Part shown: in pieces, positions 35,770 to 44,589 of the stretch
How positions within the stretch are numbered: position 1 is the first letter of the stretch
Layout of the letters: every line of letters starts with the position of its first letter
Source of the DNA: Granulosicoccus sp.
GTDB taxonomy: Bacteria > Pseudomonadota > Gammaproteobacteria > Granulosicoccales > Granulosicoccaceae
Length of the DNA: 64,000 bases
Assembly (NCBI GenBank): GCA_023301795.1
Contig: JALZVU010000020.1
Span: 1 to 64,000, forward strand
Direction of reading: 5' to 3'
Position numbers and translations under genes: made by a program
Notes under the pieces: model-generated
The model's database searches: none
Seen by the model: the letters and a program-made list of their open reading frames with translations, nothing else
What the model was told of the DNA's origin: nothing

Positions 35770-36003
35770 TTAGTTATGTACAACAGGCGTCTGAAGCAAG
35801 GCATCCAGAGACGCTTGCTCTTCGATGGCTTTGAGCTCTTTTAAACGCTCAGCTTCTACTTCGTCAGCGGCCGCTGCCACGACAGGCGACTGAGCTTTGT
35901 TGGCAAGATGCTCACCATAGGCACATCCACCGGCGCCACCAGCATAGGCTGCACCAGACATCAACGCTACGGTACCTGCGGCGACAATCAATAATCGTTT
36001 CAT
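35770..36003 (-). CDS. Small exported protein of unknown function
   Basis: The 77-residue product starts MKRLLIVAAGTVALMSGAAYA, a clear Sec signal peptide with a likely cleavage after AYA. The mature part opens with a Gly-rich GGAGGCAYGEHLANK stretch with one Cys, followed by an Ala/Glu-rich, probably helical tail. No enzyme family is recognised. I chose ATG 36003, because the upstream TTG at 36015 would only extend the charged N-terminus. A terminator follows the stop, so the gene is probably a single transcription unit. Confidence 0.65.
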   Translation of the reverse strand: MKRLLIVAAGTVALMSGAAYAGGAGGCAYGEHLANKAQSPVVAAAADEVEAERLKELKAIEEQASLDALLQTPVVHN

Positions 36004-36224
36004 AGGTTTATCCAAGCTGTGTTGTTACCCGCCTTGGCAAAGATATATAGCGTGTTGCGGGATCCACACTACGAACTACTGCGTCGTGCAACTACGTACA
36101 CATCATCATTACGCACAACCGATCAAAATGGAATACTGATGTAACGATTATCCTCCCACTACCCACCCGGACAGCAAGAACCAAGGCTTTTTCTCGGGAA
36201 TTTTCAACAATCAGGCACAAATAA

Positions 36225-37112
36225 CTACAGTAATGCGCGTGCTTCCAACAGTTGCTCCACCACATCAACCGTCCAAGGTCCTGCACAAATCGTCTGATTG
36301 CTGGGCACGCGAATAATTAGCGGGTCCAGGCCCGCAGCACGAATGGCAGGATGCTGAGTCAACATCTGACCGCGCGAGTAGGTCCCTTCGCTGTACGGCG
36401 ATTCGATCAACGCCTCTGGGGCAAGTTCGATGAGCTGCTCTAGACCCAGCACACCATAGTTCTCAATGCCCTTGTCGGTCGCTACATTCTGCCATCCGGC
36501 CAGCATAATCGCCTGCCCTCGGACTGTATTGTTCCCGACTGTATAACCGTTGGTGTCATAGACTGCCACTCTAGGGCTATCACCCCCATCGAGTGCCGCA
36601 ACTCTTGCCTCGATATCATCAAGCTTCTCGCGAATGGTGCTTACCACCATCGACGCTCTGCTTTCCTGAGCCAACAGCTTACCCATGCGCTCAACATTAC
36701 TCAACATCTGTTCAATAGAGCTGGCGATAGGCAGAGCCTCCACCCGTATTCCAAGCTCATCCAGAAGATTCAGCGTGTAACGAGACGTATACGGCCCTGC
36801 GAGAACCAAGTCTGGCGCAAGCGGCAGCAGCTGTTCTGCAATGGGCTCAACACGCAAAAATTCACGCGCCTCTCGATGATAATAAGAGCCTGCCTTGTCA
36901 TGACTCAAACCACTCAACGCCACGATCTGCTCGGGATCGGCCAAAGCCATCACTAGCTGATCTGTACACAAATTGATGGATACCACGCGAGGCAATACTG
37001 GTGAGGCAGCATTCACTGAACCCACACCATTCCAAAACACAAGAACTGACGATAGCGCCCACGCCATCGTCAGCCTCGGTAACACAGAATTACTTAGCGC
37101 TGATACGTCCAT
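36225..37112 (-). CDS. BtuF/TroA-like periplasmic substrate-binding protein
   Basis: The protein is about 295 residues with an export signal, then a class III periplasmic binding fold of the cobalamin/siderophore type (COG0614). It begins with PRVVSINLCTDQLVMAL, followed by EPIAEQLLPLAPDLVLAG, then the long linker helix (about residues 125-150) and a C-terminal lobe with APEALIESPYSEG. The ligand cannot be told from sequence; a corrinoid, heme or iron chelate is likely. No permease or ATPase partner lies nearby. The start is uncertain. ATG 37112 gives a signal peptide with an Arg but overlaps the nucleotidase gene. GTG 37085 is possible. ATG 37067 has GAGG 6 bases upstream but gives an uncharged n-region. 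Confidence 0.8.
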   Translation of the reverse strand: MDVSALSNSVLPRLTMAWALSSVLVFWNGVGSVNAASPVLPRVVSINLCTDQLVMALADPEQIVALSGLSHDKAGSYYHREAREFLRVEPIAEQLLPLAPDLVLAGPYTSRYTLNLLDELGIRVEALPIASSIEQMLSNVERMGKLLAQESRASMVVSTIREKLDDIEARVAALDGGDSPRVAVYDTNGYTVGNNTVRGQAIMLAGWQNVATDKGIENYGVLGLEQLIELAPEALIESPYSEGTYSRGQMLTQHPAIRAAGLDPLIIRVPSNQTICAGPWTVDVVEQLLEARALL

Positions 37113-38673
37113 CAAGTACAGGCTCGTACGGGGCATTAGCTGCCAGAAAATCTGCCACGACACTCTCTACGTTTGGCCCAAAGTCATACACCTTGCTGGC
37201 GTTGTCAGCAAAGACGTTATACCCATCACCGCCACCACGAATATAGTTGTTGGATACAACACCATAGCGTGCAGCAGGATCAATCGGCGTCCAGCCATCA
37301 CCCTTCATCACCAGCACATCAATGATGCGCCCTTCATTGGCAGGCTGCGATCCATCCCAGGTGAACTTCAATCCTGCCACTTGGGGAAAACGCCCCTTAA
37401 TTTCTTCTACCTGACTCACCCCGTTTTCAAGCGCCGCCACAATATCCGCACCACTGACTTCAAAGGTTGCCAGCGTATTCTGGAAAGGCAATACAGTAAG
37501 CACCTCAGCCATCGTCACCTCTCCAGCATCAATAGAGGCGCGTAATCCGCCAGAATTCATGATGGCAATGGACACACCTTGATCCTTCACCCGATCTAGC
37601 AGCGCCTCTGCCACAAGATTGCCCATGGCACATTCCTGTACACGGCAAACCTCACGATTCCCTTCAATGACAGCTGCCGTCTCAGCAACAATTTCATTTC
37701 TGATTTCATCCAACGGTGTTGCAAGCTCAGCCACGCGAGCAGTGATGTCAGAATTTTCAGCAATATCACCATTAATCTGAACAGGGTCACCTGTTGCACT
37801 ACTGATAACTCCGGCATCGTCAAACGTCACGTTCAGCTCACCCACATACTTGCCGTAGGCATACGCCTGAACCACAGCGGTATTACCCACCATCGTAGGA
37901 TAGGGCCCCTTGGCATCTTCATCGGTGTTTGATAACAGCGTGTTGGTATGCCCACCCACAATCACATCTACGCCGGTGGTTTCAGCGGCAACCCGCATAT
38001 CCAGCTCATAGCCCGAATGGGACAATACAATAATCCGGTTAATCCCCTGCGCCGTCAGTTCATCAACTTCAGCTTGAACAGCTGCCACAGGATCGGAAAA
38101 AATCACCGACGGTCCGGGACTTGCCAGCTCATTCGTATCTTCAGGTGTCAGTCCGATAATGCCGAACTTCTCGCCTGCCTTTTCTATCACTGTAGATTTC
38201 AACAGCTTGTTAGCCAGCGCAGGCTCGTCGGAAAAATCAGCGTTGGACATGACCACGGGGAAATTCACAGCATCAATAAACGATCTAAGCACTTGGGGGC
38301 CGTCATCAAACTCATGATTGCCGACAGTCATACCGTCGTACCCAAGCTTATTCATGATCTCGGCAGCCACAGCGCCTTTGTAGTGGGTGTAAAACAAAGA
38401 ACCTTGAAACTGATCACCACCATCAAAAAGCAACGCATTAGGGTTGCGCGCGCGCGCCTCATCCACTGCTGTCACCAGACGCGCATAACCACCAAAACAC
38501 TCACCAGCCTCATTATCTTCAGCCGAACACGGGCTATCGTATTTGCTGATCGGTTCCACCTTGGAGTGGAAATCGTTAGTGTGCAAAATAGTAACCGTAC
38601 TGTCAGCCTGCACTTGTGCACAGACAGCGAGTACAGAGGCAGCAACTGTACAGCGTAAAAAAGCGGTTTTCAT
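37090..38673 (-). CDS. Periplasmic 5'-nucleotidase/cyclic phosphodiesterase family metallophosphatase
   Basis: The 527-residue protein hydrolyses nucleotides or related phosphoesters in the periplasm (UshA/CpdB family). A signal peptide (MKTAFLRCTVAASVLAVCAQ) leads into the metallophosphatase domain with HTNDFHS, DGGDQFQGS, VGNHEFDDG, LSHSGYELD and GGHTNT metal-site motifs. The C-terminal substrate-binding domain follows, with NSGGLRASIDAGEVTMAEVL and the GDGYNVFAD segment. I chose ATG 38673 because GGAG lies 9 bases upstream and the signal peptide then starts correctly; an ATG at 38700 has no ribosome site. The BtuF-like gene overlaps or closely follows the end, so the two are probably co-transcribed and may serve nucleotide and cofactor salvage. 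Confidence 0.93.
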   Translation of the reverse strand: MKTAFLRCTVAASVLAVCAQVQADSTVTILHTNDFHSKVEPISKYDSPCSAEDNEAGECFGGYARLVTAVDEARARNPNALLFDGGDQFQGSLFYTHYKGAVAAEIMNKLGYDGMTVGNHEFDDGPQVLRSFIDAVNFPVVMSNADFSDEPALANKLLKSTVIEKAGEKFGIIGLTPEDTNELASPGPSVIFSDPVAAVQAEVDELTAQGINRIIVLSHSGYELDMRVAAETTGVDVIVGGHTNTLLSNTDEDAKGPYPTMVGNTAVVQAYAYGKYVGELNVTFDDAGVISSATGDPVQINGDIAENSDITARVAELATPLDEIRNEIVAETAAVIEGNREVCRVQECAMGNLVAEALLDRVKDQGVSIAIMNSGGLRASIDAGEVTMAEVLTVLPFQNTLATFEVSGADIVAALENGVSQVEEIKGRFPQVAGLKFTWDGSQPANEGRIIDVLVMKGDGWTPIDPAARYGVVSNNYIRGGGDGYNVFADNASKVYDFGPNVESVVADFLAANAPYEPVLDGRISAK

Positions 38674-38803
38674 AGCGATAAACTCCGGTTTGATGAACAT
38701 GAAGGAACAGGCCCGAGACTACCAAGGAGCAGCCGGCAAAGCGAAACAAGGTAAAACTGTTCTAGAGCAGGCGTAGCCGATATAGACATGACGCCAAATA
38801 CGG

Positions 38804-39787
38804 TCACTCGTAAATCGGGAAAAACGTATTGAAGGCTAGTTCAGTAAAGACACCCGGATCATTAAATCGCTGATGCCGATCCAACTGATTTATCTGATCC
38901 ATGTCATCGCTGGTCAATTCAAAATCAAACACCGATGCATTTTCTAACAACCGTTCAGGTTTGGACGTTTTAGGAATAATGGCATTGCCCCGCTGCACTC
39001 CCCAACGAAGAACGACCTGCGCAGGCGTTTTACCCAACCGCTTGGCGATAGCCTGCACCGCAGGCTGCTCCAACACCGATTCACTCGCATCCGCCATATC
39101 CAGCTCCAGATATGACAGCGCCGCCAAAGGTGAGAAGGCAGTTACCGCAATGTCCTGCTCACGACAAAAACGCATCAGTTTTTGCTGCGCCAGATAGGGG
39201 TGCGATTCGATCTGCAATACCGCCGGTGTGATACGCGCGTAATTCAGCATGTCACGCATCAAGGACACACCGTAGTTGCACACACCGATGTATCGGCTCA
39301 GCCCTGAATCTACCAGAGTCTCCATAGCAGCCCAGGTCTCGTGCAATGGCACAGCCGCAGACTTCATAGTGGGCAGCTCCTCACTCGGATCAAACAACCA
39401 CTCGGGCGGGTAACGGGTTTCGAACGGTACGAATTCAAGTGCTATCGGAAAATGCACAAGGTACAGATCAACATAGTCCAGACCCAGATCGTGAAGCGTC
39501 TGGTCCATTGCCATCACCACATGCTCTTTACGGTGGTAGGTATTCCACAACTTGGAGGTAACCCACAAATCCTCTCGGGTGCACAGACCTTCATCAATAG
39601 CGCGACGAATGCCTTCACCCACCTCTTTCTCATTACCGTAGTCACACGCGCTATCCAGATGCCGATAGCCTGCACGAATGGCCTCTACCACCACATCGGC
39701 CACCACAGCTTTGTCTATCTTCCAAAGACCCAACCCGATAACAGGCATCTGTCCATCGGTACCGACGGCTTGCGTGGGTATTAACAT
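38804..39787 (-). CDS. Aldo/keto reductase
   Basis: The 327-residue NAD(P)H-dependent oxidoreductase is of the aldose/xylose reductase type. The catalytic tetrad is visible as Asp45 and Tyr50 (HLDSACDYGNE), Lys79 (VTSKLWNT) and His112 (YLVHFP). Other family signatures are the YIGVCNYG strand-loop and IIPKTSKPERLLENASVFDFEL near the C-terminus, which contacts the 2'-phosphate of NADPH in this family. The ATG at 39787 is preferred over a TTG three codons upstream because AGGA lies 10 bases before it. It lies 38 bases downstream of the Gfo/Idh/MocA gene on the same strand, so the pair may act together on a sugar or polyol. Confidence 0.92.
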   Translation of the reverse strand: MLIPTQAVGTDGQMPVIGLGLWKIDKAVVADVVVEAIRAGYRHLDSACDYGNEKEVGEGIRRAIDEGLCTREDLWVTSKLWNTYHRKEHVVMAMDQTLHDLGLDYVDLYLVHFPIALEFVPFETRYPPEWLFDPSEELPTMKSAAVPLHETWAAMETLVDSGLSRYIGVCNYGVSLMRDMLNYARITPAVLQIESHPYLAQQKLMRFCREQDIAVTAFSPLAALSYLELDMADASESVLEQPAVQAIAKRLGKTPAQVVLRWGVQRGNAIIPKTSKPERLLENASVFDFELTSDDMDQINQLDRHQRFNDPGVFTELAFNTFFPIYE

Positions 39788-39825
39788 AGAACTCAATTCC
39801 TAAAATTTAAGGTAAACGAAAAACA

Positions 39826-40959
39826 TTAGATGAAAGACAGCTCAACCGCTTGCCCAGTGGCAATAGACTCTTGCGCAGCCGCACCCATACGCACCGCTTT
39901 TACACCATCGCTAATAGATACTTCAACCGGGCCTGCCTCAGTTATTGCCTGGGCAAAACGAATGTGTTGATAGTACGTTGAACCATGATGATCACCTGCT
40001 GCAGCCAAACTCTTGTCAACCTTCAACACATCGGTTGTTGGCACACTCTTGTCGCGCAGACTCAGCACCACCTTGCCATGCCGATCAACGGCATCCGGCC
40101 AGAAACGATCTGGCCCCGGAATATAGGCGTCCAGCTTTCCCAGTTCGCCAATAGCGGTGAGTTGCTCCTGCGGTTCGGCACCATCAGCGAACATACACAA
40201 CTCCAACGATGCTCGCATGCCATTTTCAAAATCAACAATGACCAGAGCATTATCAATGATATCGGGCGTGCGACCTGCGTAGGTCTCATCCAGGTGATTG
40301 ACATCAATAGCGCCACTGGCATAAACACGCACAGGTTCTGAGCGAGTCATAAGCCGCATAAGATCAAAGTGGTGACAACATTTCTCGACAAGGGTACCGC
40401 CGGTGTTCTCGGTGAACCGGTTCCAGTCGCCCACTTTTTCGAGAAATGCAAATCGATGTTCCCTAATGGCCAATAATCGAGGCGTGCCGATGTCTCCATG
40501 ATGCAATCTTTCCAGAAACCGCGCAGTAGGCGGCATATAGCGGTACTCCATGGCCACCCAGAACGGTGCCGAATAACCCTCAAGGCTTTTCAGCAAATCG
40601 TCACAATGCTCGATTTTGGTGCAAACAGGCTTCTCGCACAAAATAGCCTTTCGGGTGGGCAACAGCTCGCGAATGATGTCGTAATGAGTGAAATTCGGGG
40701 ACACGATAACAAACGCATCGATGCTGTCCATGGGTAATTCATCAAGGCGCTGATAACGCTGAGCCTGAACAAAACCAAGCGCTGTGGCCAGCTCCGTAGC
40801 TGAATCAAGCATAGGTTGGTCAGGATCCAGCAACGCCACAACATCCAGTGAGATGCCTGCCCTGTCACGCACTAATGCCAGATTGCGCAGATGCTCATGC
40901 CCCATCATACCGGTGCCAATAATCGCGTAATTCAGAGTCTTGTCAGAAGCCTTTGTCAT
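39826..40959 (-). CDS. Gfo/Idh/MocA-family oxidoreductase
   Basis: The 377-residue NAD(P)-dependent sugar or inositol dehydrogenase-like enzyme has an N-terminal Rossmann fold with GTGMMG near residue 16, an AILCEKPVC motif (the family's EKP) and a C-terminal alpha/beta domain with GGTLVEKCCHHFDL, where the conserved His is found. The substrate is not evident. The stretch of charged residues around EHRFAFLEKVGDWNRF resembles members acting on cyclic or branched sugars. It is divergent from hspQ and leads into the aldo/keto reductase gene downstream. Confidence 0.9.
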   Translation of the reverse strand: MTKASDKTLNYAIIGTGMMGHEHLRNLALVRDRAGISLDVVALLDPDQPMLDSATELATALGFVQAQRYQRLDELPMDSIDAFVIVSPNFTHYDIIRELLPTRKAILCEKPVCTKIEHCDDLLKSLEGYSAPFWVAMEYRYMPPTARFLERLHHGDIGTPRLLAIREHRFAFLEKVGDWNRFTENTGGTLVEKCCHHFDLMRLMTRSEPVRVYASGAIDVNHLDETYAGRTPDIIDNALVIVDFENGMRASLELCMFADGAEPQEQLTAIGELGKLDAYIPGPDRFWPDAVDRHGKVVLSLRDKSVPTTDVLKVDKSLAAAGDHHGSTYYQHIRFAQAITEAGPVEVSISDGVKAVRMGAAAQESIATGQAVELSFI

Positions 40960-41027
40960 TCGTCCAGTTTACCGCCTATGCACAGCCAATAGGAGCATCA
41001 GCGTTGAATGCAGGTACACTTAGCGAC

Positions 41028-41354
41028 ATGATAAAAGCAGCCAAATTCAGCATCGGCCAGGTTGTCCGCCATCGCGTGTATCCCTTTCGCGGTGTGATCT
41101 TCGATGTAGACCCCATTTTTGACAATTCTGAAGAGTGGTACGAATCCATTCCGGAGAGCGTGCGGCCACACAAAGACCAGCCGTTCTACCACCTGTACGC
41201 CGAAAATGACGAGTCTGTGTACGAAGCCTACGTATCTGAGCAAAACCTGCTGGTGGATGAGGATCACACGCCTCTGCGCCACCCGCGTATTGCCAAGGAA
41301 TTCAAACGTCAGGCCACCGGCAATTACGAAGCCGTGAATTTTCAGACACACTAA
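41028..41354 (+). CDS. hspQ: Heat shock protein HspQ
   Basis: The 108-residue protein matches the HspQ (YccV-like) family: AAKFSIGQVVRHRVYPFRG, then GVIFDVDPIFDN, a WYESIP segment, QPFYHLYAEND and YVSEQNLL. HspQ is a small SH3-like protein that in enterobacteria modulates Lon protease and stabilises denatured DnaA. I chose ATG 41028 because it begins directly at the conserved domain, although the ribosome site (AGG, 13 bases upstream) is weak. The longer frame from 40953 adds a non-conserved stretch and overlaps the divergent oxidoreductase gene. Confidence 0.93.
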   Translation: MIKAAKFSIGQVVRHRVYPFRGVIFDVDPIFDNSEEWYESIPESVRPHKDQPFYHLYAENDESVYEAYVSEQNLLVDEDHTPLRHPRIAKEFKRQATGNYEAVNFQTH

Positions 41355-41383
41355 CTAAAGGCACCCGCTTACGCCCCAGCGCA

Positions 41384-42838
41384 ATGACAAAGACTAACGC
41401 GGCAAAAAAAGGTACCAGCTACACCGACGGCTCTATATTCCGTCATATCAGCACACTATCGGTAACCTCTGCCATTGGGCTGTTTGCCATCTTCGCGGTC
41501 GATCTTGTTGATGTTTTCTTTATTTCCCTTCTGGGCGAGCCAGAACTGGCAGCCGCCGTGGGTTTTGCGGGCACCGCTCTATTCTTTGGAGCCGCTATTT
41601 GCATTGGTTTGGCAATAGCCACCAGTACAATCGTCGCGCAAGCTGTTGGGGCGGCAAGGCTCGACAACGCGGCTGCAAGTAATGGGGAGCCCACACGTCT
41701 GGCTACACATGGCCTAGTATTCGGCGCCTTTCTCACTGTGCCTCTAGCCGCACTATCCGTCATCTACGCCCCGCAGCTAATTAGCCTGATGGGTGCCAAA
41801 GGCCACACCCTTGACTTGGCGGTGGGATACTTTCGCATCGTCGGCTTAGCCTTACCAATACTCGGTATCGCCATGGCAGCCACATCCTTGTTGCGTGCAG
41901 TTGGTGAGGCGAAAATGTCAATGTGGGCCACCATCATAGGCGGGCTGGTAAACGCTGTTCTTGATCCCATTTTGATATTCGGTTTTTCCATGGACCTGAC
42001 CGGTGCAGCCATTGCCTCTGTCCTATCGCGCTGCACCGTGGCAGCTGTGGCTCTGTATTTCATCGCGTATCGTCACCAGCTAATCTGCAAACCGCAATGG
42101 CGAGAATTTCTGACCGATTCGCGCCAGTTACTCAGCGTTGCCGTACCCTCACTCATCACGAATCTGGCGGGCCCCTTTGGCGCAGCCTATGCGACCACAC
42201 AGATGGCTAAATTCGGCACTGATGCGGTCGCCGCAGCCGCCGTTATCGGCCGGATAACTCCGGTGGCGTTTGCAGGTTTATATGGCTTGTCAGGTGCTGT
42301 TGGACCCGTTGCCTCACAGAACATGGGGGCACAAAAATGGTCCCGTGTCCGCCAGACCCTGCTATCCAGCGGCCTGTTCGTCACGCTCTACGTTATCCCT
42401 GTGGCCATCCTTTTATTCGTTGTAAAAGATGCCTTGGTGAACATGTTCGATCTGAAAGATGAAGCCGCAGAACTGCTGCGTTTCTACTGCACATTCATCG
42501 TCATCACCTATTGGCTATTCGGCCTGCAGTTAGCTGCTAACCCATTATTTACCGCCCTGCGACATCCCGGATATGCCACCATCAGCAATATCGGACGAGA
42601 TCTGTGCTTTGGTATTCCGTTGGTCTACATCGGCAGTACACTGTTTGGTGCACAAGGTGTGCTTGCCGGTCAGGCGCTGGGCAATATGTTGGCAGGCATT
42701 CTGGCATTCAGCATCGCGCTATGGCTCAGCAAACGGCTGGAAAAAGGAGATTCCATTGATCTGCCGTACAAAAAACTCGGACAGCGCTGGCACTTCTATT
42801 GTGCCGTGGTACCGGGCGTACAGCATCGGGGGCATTGA
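41384..42838 (+). CDS. MATE-family multidrug/Na+ antiporter
   Basis: The 484-residue membrane protein has about twelve hydrophobic segments in two homologous halves, the layout of MATE exporters that extrude cationic drugs or other small molecules in exchange for Na+ or H+. Family features include an N-terminal helix with AIFAVDLVDVFFISLLG, the GAAICIGLAIATSTIVAQAVGAA segment in helix 2, and the mirrored TPVAFAGLYGLSGAVGPVASQNMGA in the second half. The length is typical. The last dozen residues (ending VPGVQHRGH) look atypical and may be a drifted tail. It lies 29 bases after hspQ. The ribosome site is weak. Confidence 0.9.
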   Translation: MTKTNAAKKGTSYTDGSIFRHISTLSVTSAIGLFAIFAVDLVDVFFISLLGEPELAAAVGFAGTALFFGAAICIGLAIATSTIVAQAVGAARLDNAAASNGEPTRLATHGLVFGAFLTVPLAALSVIYAPQLISLMGAKGHTLDLAVGYFRIVGLALPILGIAMAATSLLRAVGEAKMSMWATIIGGLVNAVLDPILIFGFSMDLTGAAIASVLSRCTVAAVALYFIAYRHQLICKPQWREFLTDSRQLLSVAVPSLITNLAGPFGAAYATTQMAKFGTDAVAAAAVIGRITPVAFAGLYGLSGAVGPVASQNMGAQKWSRVRQTLLSSGLFVTLYVIPVAILLFVVKDALVNMFDLKDEAAELLRFYCTFIVITYWLFGLQLAANPLFTALRHPGYATISNIGRDLCFGIPLVYIGSTLFGAQGVLAGQALGNMLAGILAFSIALWLSKRLEKGDSIDLPYKKLGQRWHFYCAVVPGVQHRGH

Positions 42839-42840
42839 AC

Positions 42841-42860
42841 TGGATTGTTCATGAATAGTC
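42841..42860 (-). repeat. Copy 3 of the dispersed GACTATTCATG element
   Basis: The minus strand reads GACTATTCATGAACAATCCA, matching the consensus GACTATTCATGRAYAATCC. It starts 3 bases after the MATE gene stop and lies upstream of the HupE-family gene. Confidence 0.45.
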
Positions 42861-42951
42861 AAAGCGAAGCATCATATCCACAATCCATCACACAACTTGT
42901 CCGAGCAGCTTTAGTCTCACGCGCTCCACTTACCCATCACAACGTTTAAGT

Positions 42952-43671
42952 ATGAACTCCCCGATCAGCTCTACACGCTCAACAAGAACTCCGCTGACCA
43001 TAGCGTTGCTGGCAGGTTTGCTACTGACTGTTATCGCGGGGCCCCTTTTTGCCCATGCTGTAACCGAAGGCGACAAGGGCTACATCATGGAAATATGGGG
43101 TGTGCAGATCATCCCTTTTATCTATCTGGGTGCCAAGCACATGATTACAGGGTACGACCACCTGTTATTTCTGTTTGGTGTGGTGTTCTTCCTCTACAAA
43201 CTAAAGCACGTTGCGCTCTACGTCACCCTGTTTGCTGTCGGTCACTCCACCACCATGTTGTTGGGTGTCTATTTTGGCTGGAGCGTGAACGCCTACCTCA
43301 TCGATGCTGTGATTGGTCTGTCGGTGGTCTACAAGGCACTTGATAATCTGGGCGCGTATCAACGCTGGTTCGATGTCCAACCCAACACCCGGGTTGCCAC
43401 ACTGATCTTCGGCCTGATCCACGGTCTGGGTCTTGCCACCAAAATCCTCGAATACGAGATTGCCGATGAAGGGCTACTGCCAAACCTCATTGCGTTTAAC
43501 GCAGGCGTTGAACTCGGCCAACTCCTCGCCTTGTCCATCATATTGATCGCAATGGGCTTCTGGCGTCGAACAAGTGGTTTCTGGAGCCAAGCGTACACCG
43601 CTAACGTTGCTATGATGTCAGCTGGATTCATTTTGGTTGGTCTTCAATTAACAGGCTACTTTTACGGTTGA
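42952..43671 (+). CDS. HupE/UreJ-family membrane protein
   Basis: The 239-residue polytopic protein has an N-terminal hydrophobic signal-like segment ending in FAHA, followed by about six membrane helices. HupE/UreJ family motifs are present: HMITGYDHLLFLFGVVFF, the FAVGHSTTM segment and FGLIHGLGLA, whose His and Asp residues are the supposed metal ligands. Family members are nickel or cobalt permeases or of unknown function. The next gene is a membrane-anchored protein transcribed in the same direction after 89 bases. No urease or hydrogenase gene is in the window, so the role is open. Confidence 0.85.
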   Translation: MNSPISSTRSTRTPLTIALLAGLLLTVIAGPLFAHAVTEGDKGYIMEIWGVQIIPFIYLGAKHMITGYDHLLFLFGVVFFLYKLKHVALYVTLFAVGHSTTMLLGVYFGWSVNAYLIDAVIGLSVVYKALDNLGAYQRWFDVQPNTRVATLIFGLIHGLGLATKILEYEIADEGLLPNLIAFNAGVELGQLLALSIILIAMGFWRRTSGFWSQAYTANVAMMSAGFILVGLQLTGYFYG

Positions 43672-43760
43672 ACCGATTGAGCATAAATGTACCCAATAAA
43701 ATGAGTTGTATTTAAACCCCGCCCAATAAGCGCAACCTCGATAAGTTAAAGGATACTCAC

Positions 43761-44387
43761 ATGTACAACTCCGAAAAACCTGATCTTGCAGATCTGCCTA
43801 GTACTGCTCGCTTGCTAAAATCCACGGCACTGGCAGCCGTTGCAGCTGTAGCCATTCTGGTAACCGTTGTGCTACCCGCCGAATATGGCATAGACCCTAC
43901 CGGCGCCGGCGGCGTTCTTGGCCTCACGGAAATGGGCGACATCAAATCACAGCTTGCTGAAGAGGCTGAATTGGATCATCAAACCAGTCTGCCGTCGACA
44001 GAATCATCCACCCCTATTATCAACGCATTACTGGGCCTGTTCATCAACACTGCACACGCACAAGACACAGAACAGCCATGGACCGACGAAGTGACATTCA
44101 CTCTGGAACCTGGCGAAGGGATTGAATACAAACTAGTGATGCAACAAGATGCGGAAGCGCAATTCTTGTGGAGCGCTTCAGGTGGCCGAGTTAACTTTGA
44201 TCTGCACGGTGATGGCGATGGACAAAACATCAGCTACGAGAAAGGTCGAGGAACCACGGGTGAACAAGGCGTCCTTAAAGCAAAATTTACCGGAAACCAC
44301 GGCTGGTTCTGGCGTAATAGAGACAAGCAAGCAGTTACCGTGACACTGCAGGTACGCGGGGACTATGAAGCGTTAGAGCGACAGTAG
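43761..44387 (+). CDS. Membrane-anchored periplasmic protein paired with the HupE-type protein
   Basis: The 208-residue protein has one membrane helix (about residues 22-43: STALAAVAAVAILVTVVLPA), directly followed by a conserved-looking EYGIDPTGAGGVLGLTEMG segment. A variable linker reaches about residue 110, then a beta-rich soluble domain with WTDEVTFTLEPGEGIEYKLVM, FLWSASGGRVNFDLHGDGDG and GNHGWFWRNR. The Asp/His/Trp-rich domain could bind a metal or carbohydrate. The family is not firmly recognised, but similar membrane-anchor proteins are known beside HupE/UreJ genes. The start has AAAGGA 7 bases upstream. Confidence 0.75.
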   Translation: MYNSEKPDLADLPSTARLLKSTALAAVAAVAILVTVVLPAEYGIDPTGAGGVLGLTEMGDIKSQLAEEAELDHQTSLPSTESSTPIINALLGLFINTAHAQDTEQPWTDEVTFTLEPGEGIEYKLVMQQDAEAQFLWSASGGRVNFDLHGDGDGQNISYEKGRGTTGEQGVLKAKFTGNHGWFWRNRDKQAVTVTLQVRGDYEALERQ

Positions 44388-44392
44388 TTTCG

Positions 44393-44426
44393 CTAGCCCG
44401 GACTATTCATGGATAATCCGGGCTAG
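44393..44426 (+). terminator. Strong hairpin containing copy 4 of the dispersed element
   Basis: CTAGCCCGGA and TCCGGGCTAG form a 10-bp stem, extended after one mismatch by TAT/ATA, with loop TCATGG. The hairpin lies 5 bases after the stop of the membrane-anchor gene and embeds GACTATTCATGGATAATCC (44401-44419). No T run follows, so it may stabilise or end the transcript inefficiently. It overlaps the left end of the inverted-repeat element that starts at 44423. Confidence 0.6.
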
Positions 44427-44589
44427 GAGTCTGCGCGGTAGAAAAAATAGAGCGAGCGTGATTCATTTTCGAGTCGATTTTTTCGCTTATTTGAGGAGTT
44501 TAGCTGGCTAAATGACGAAAATAAGCGGAAATAAGCGGCCGAAAGGGGATTACGCGCAGCCGATTTATTTCTGCCGCGCAGACTCCTAG
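44423..44589. mobile_element. MITE-like inverted-repeat element
   Basis: The terminal sequences CTAGGAGTCTGCGCGGTAGAAA (44423-44444) and TTTCTGCCGCGCAGACTCCTAG (44568-44589) are inverted copies with one mismatch. Inside lies a second hairpin, CGCTTATTT and AAATAAGCG, separated by about 25 bases. No open frame is inside. The right end supplies the TAG stop of the aldolase gene. The layout fits a small non-autonomous transposable or repetitive element. No transposase is in the window. Confidence 0.6.

Noticed and set aside
36016..36224. Possible cobalamin riboswitch near the BtuF-like gene.
   Set aside because: The stretch lies downstream of that gene, and no B12-box-like sequence or extended pairing could be seen.
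40953..41027. Longer start for hspQ.
   Set aside because: The 25 added residues precede the conserved HspQ domain and overlap the divergent oxidoreductase gene.
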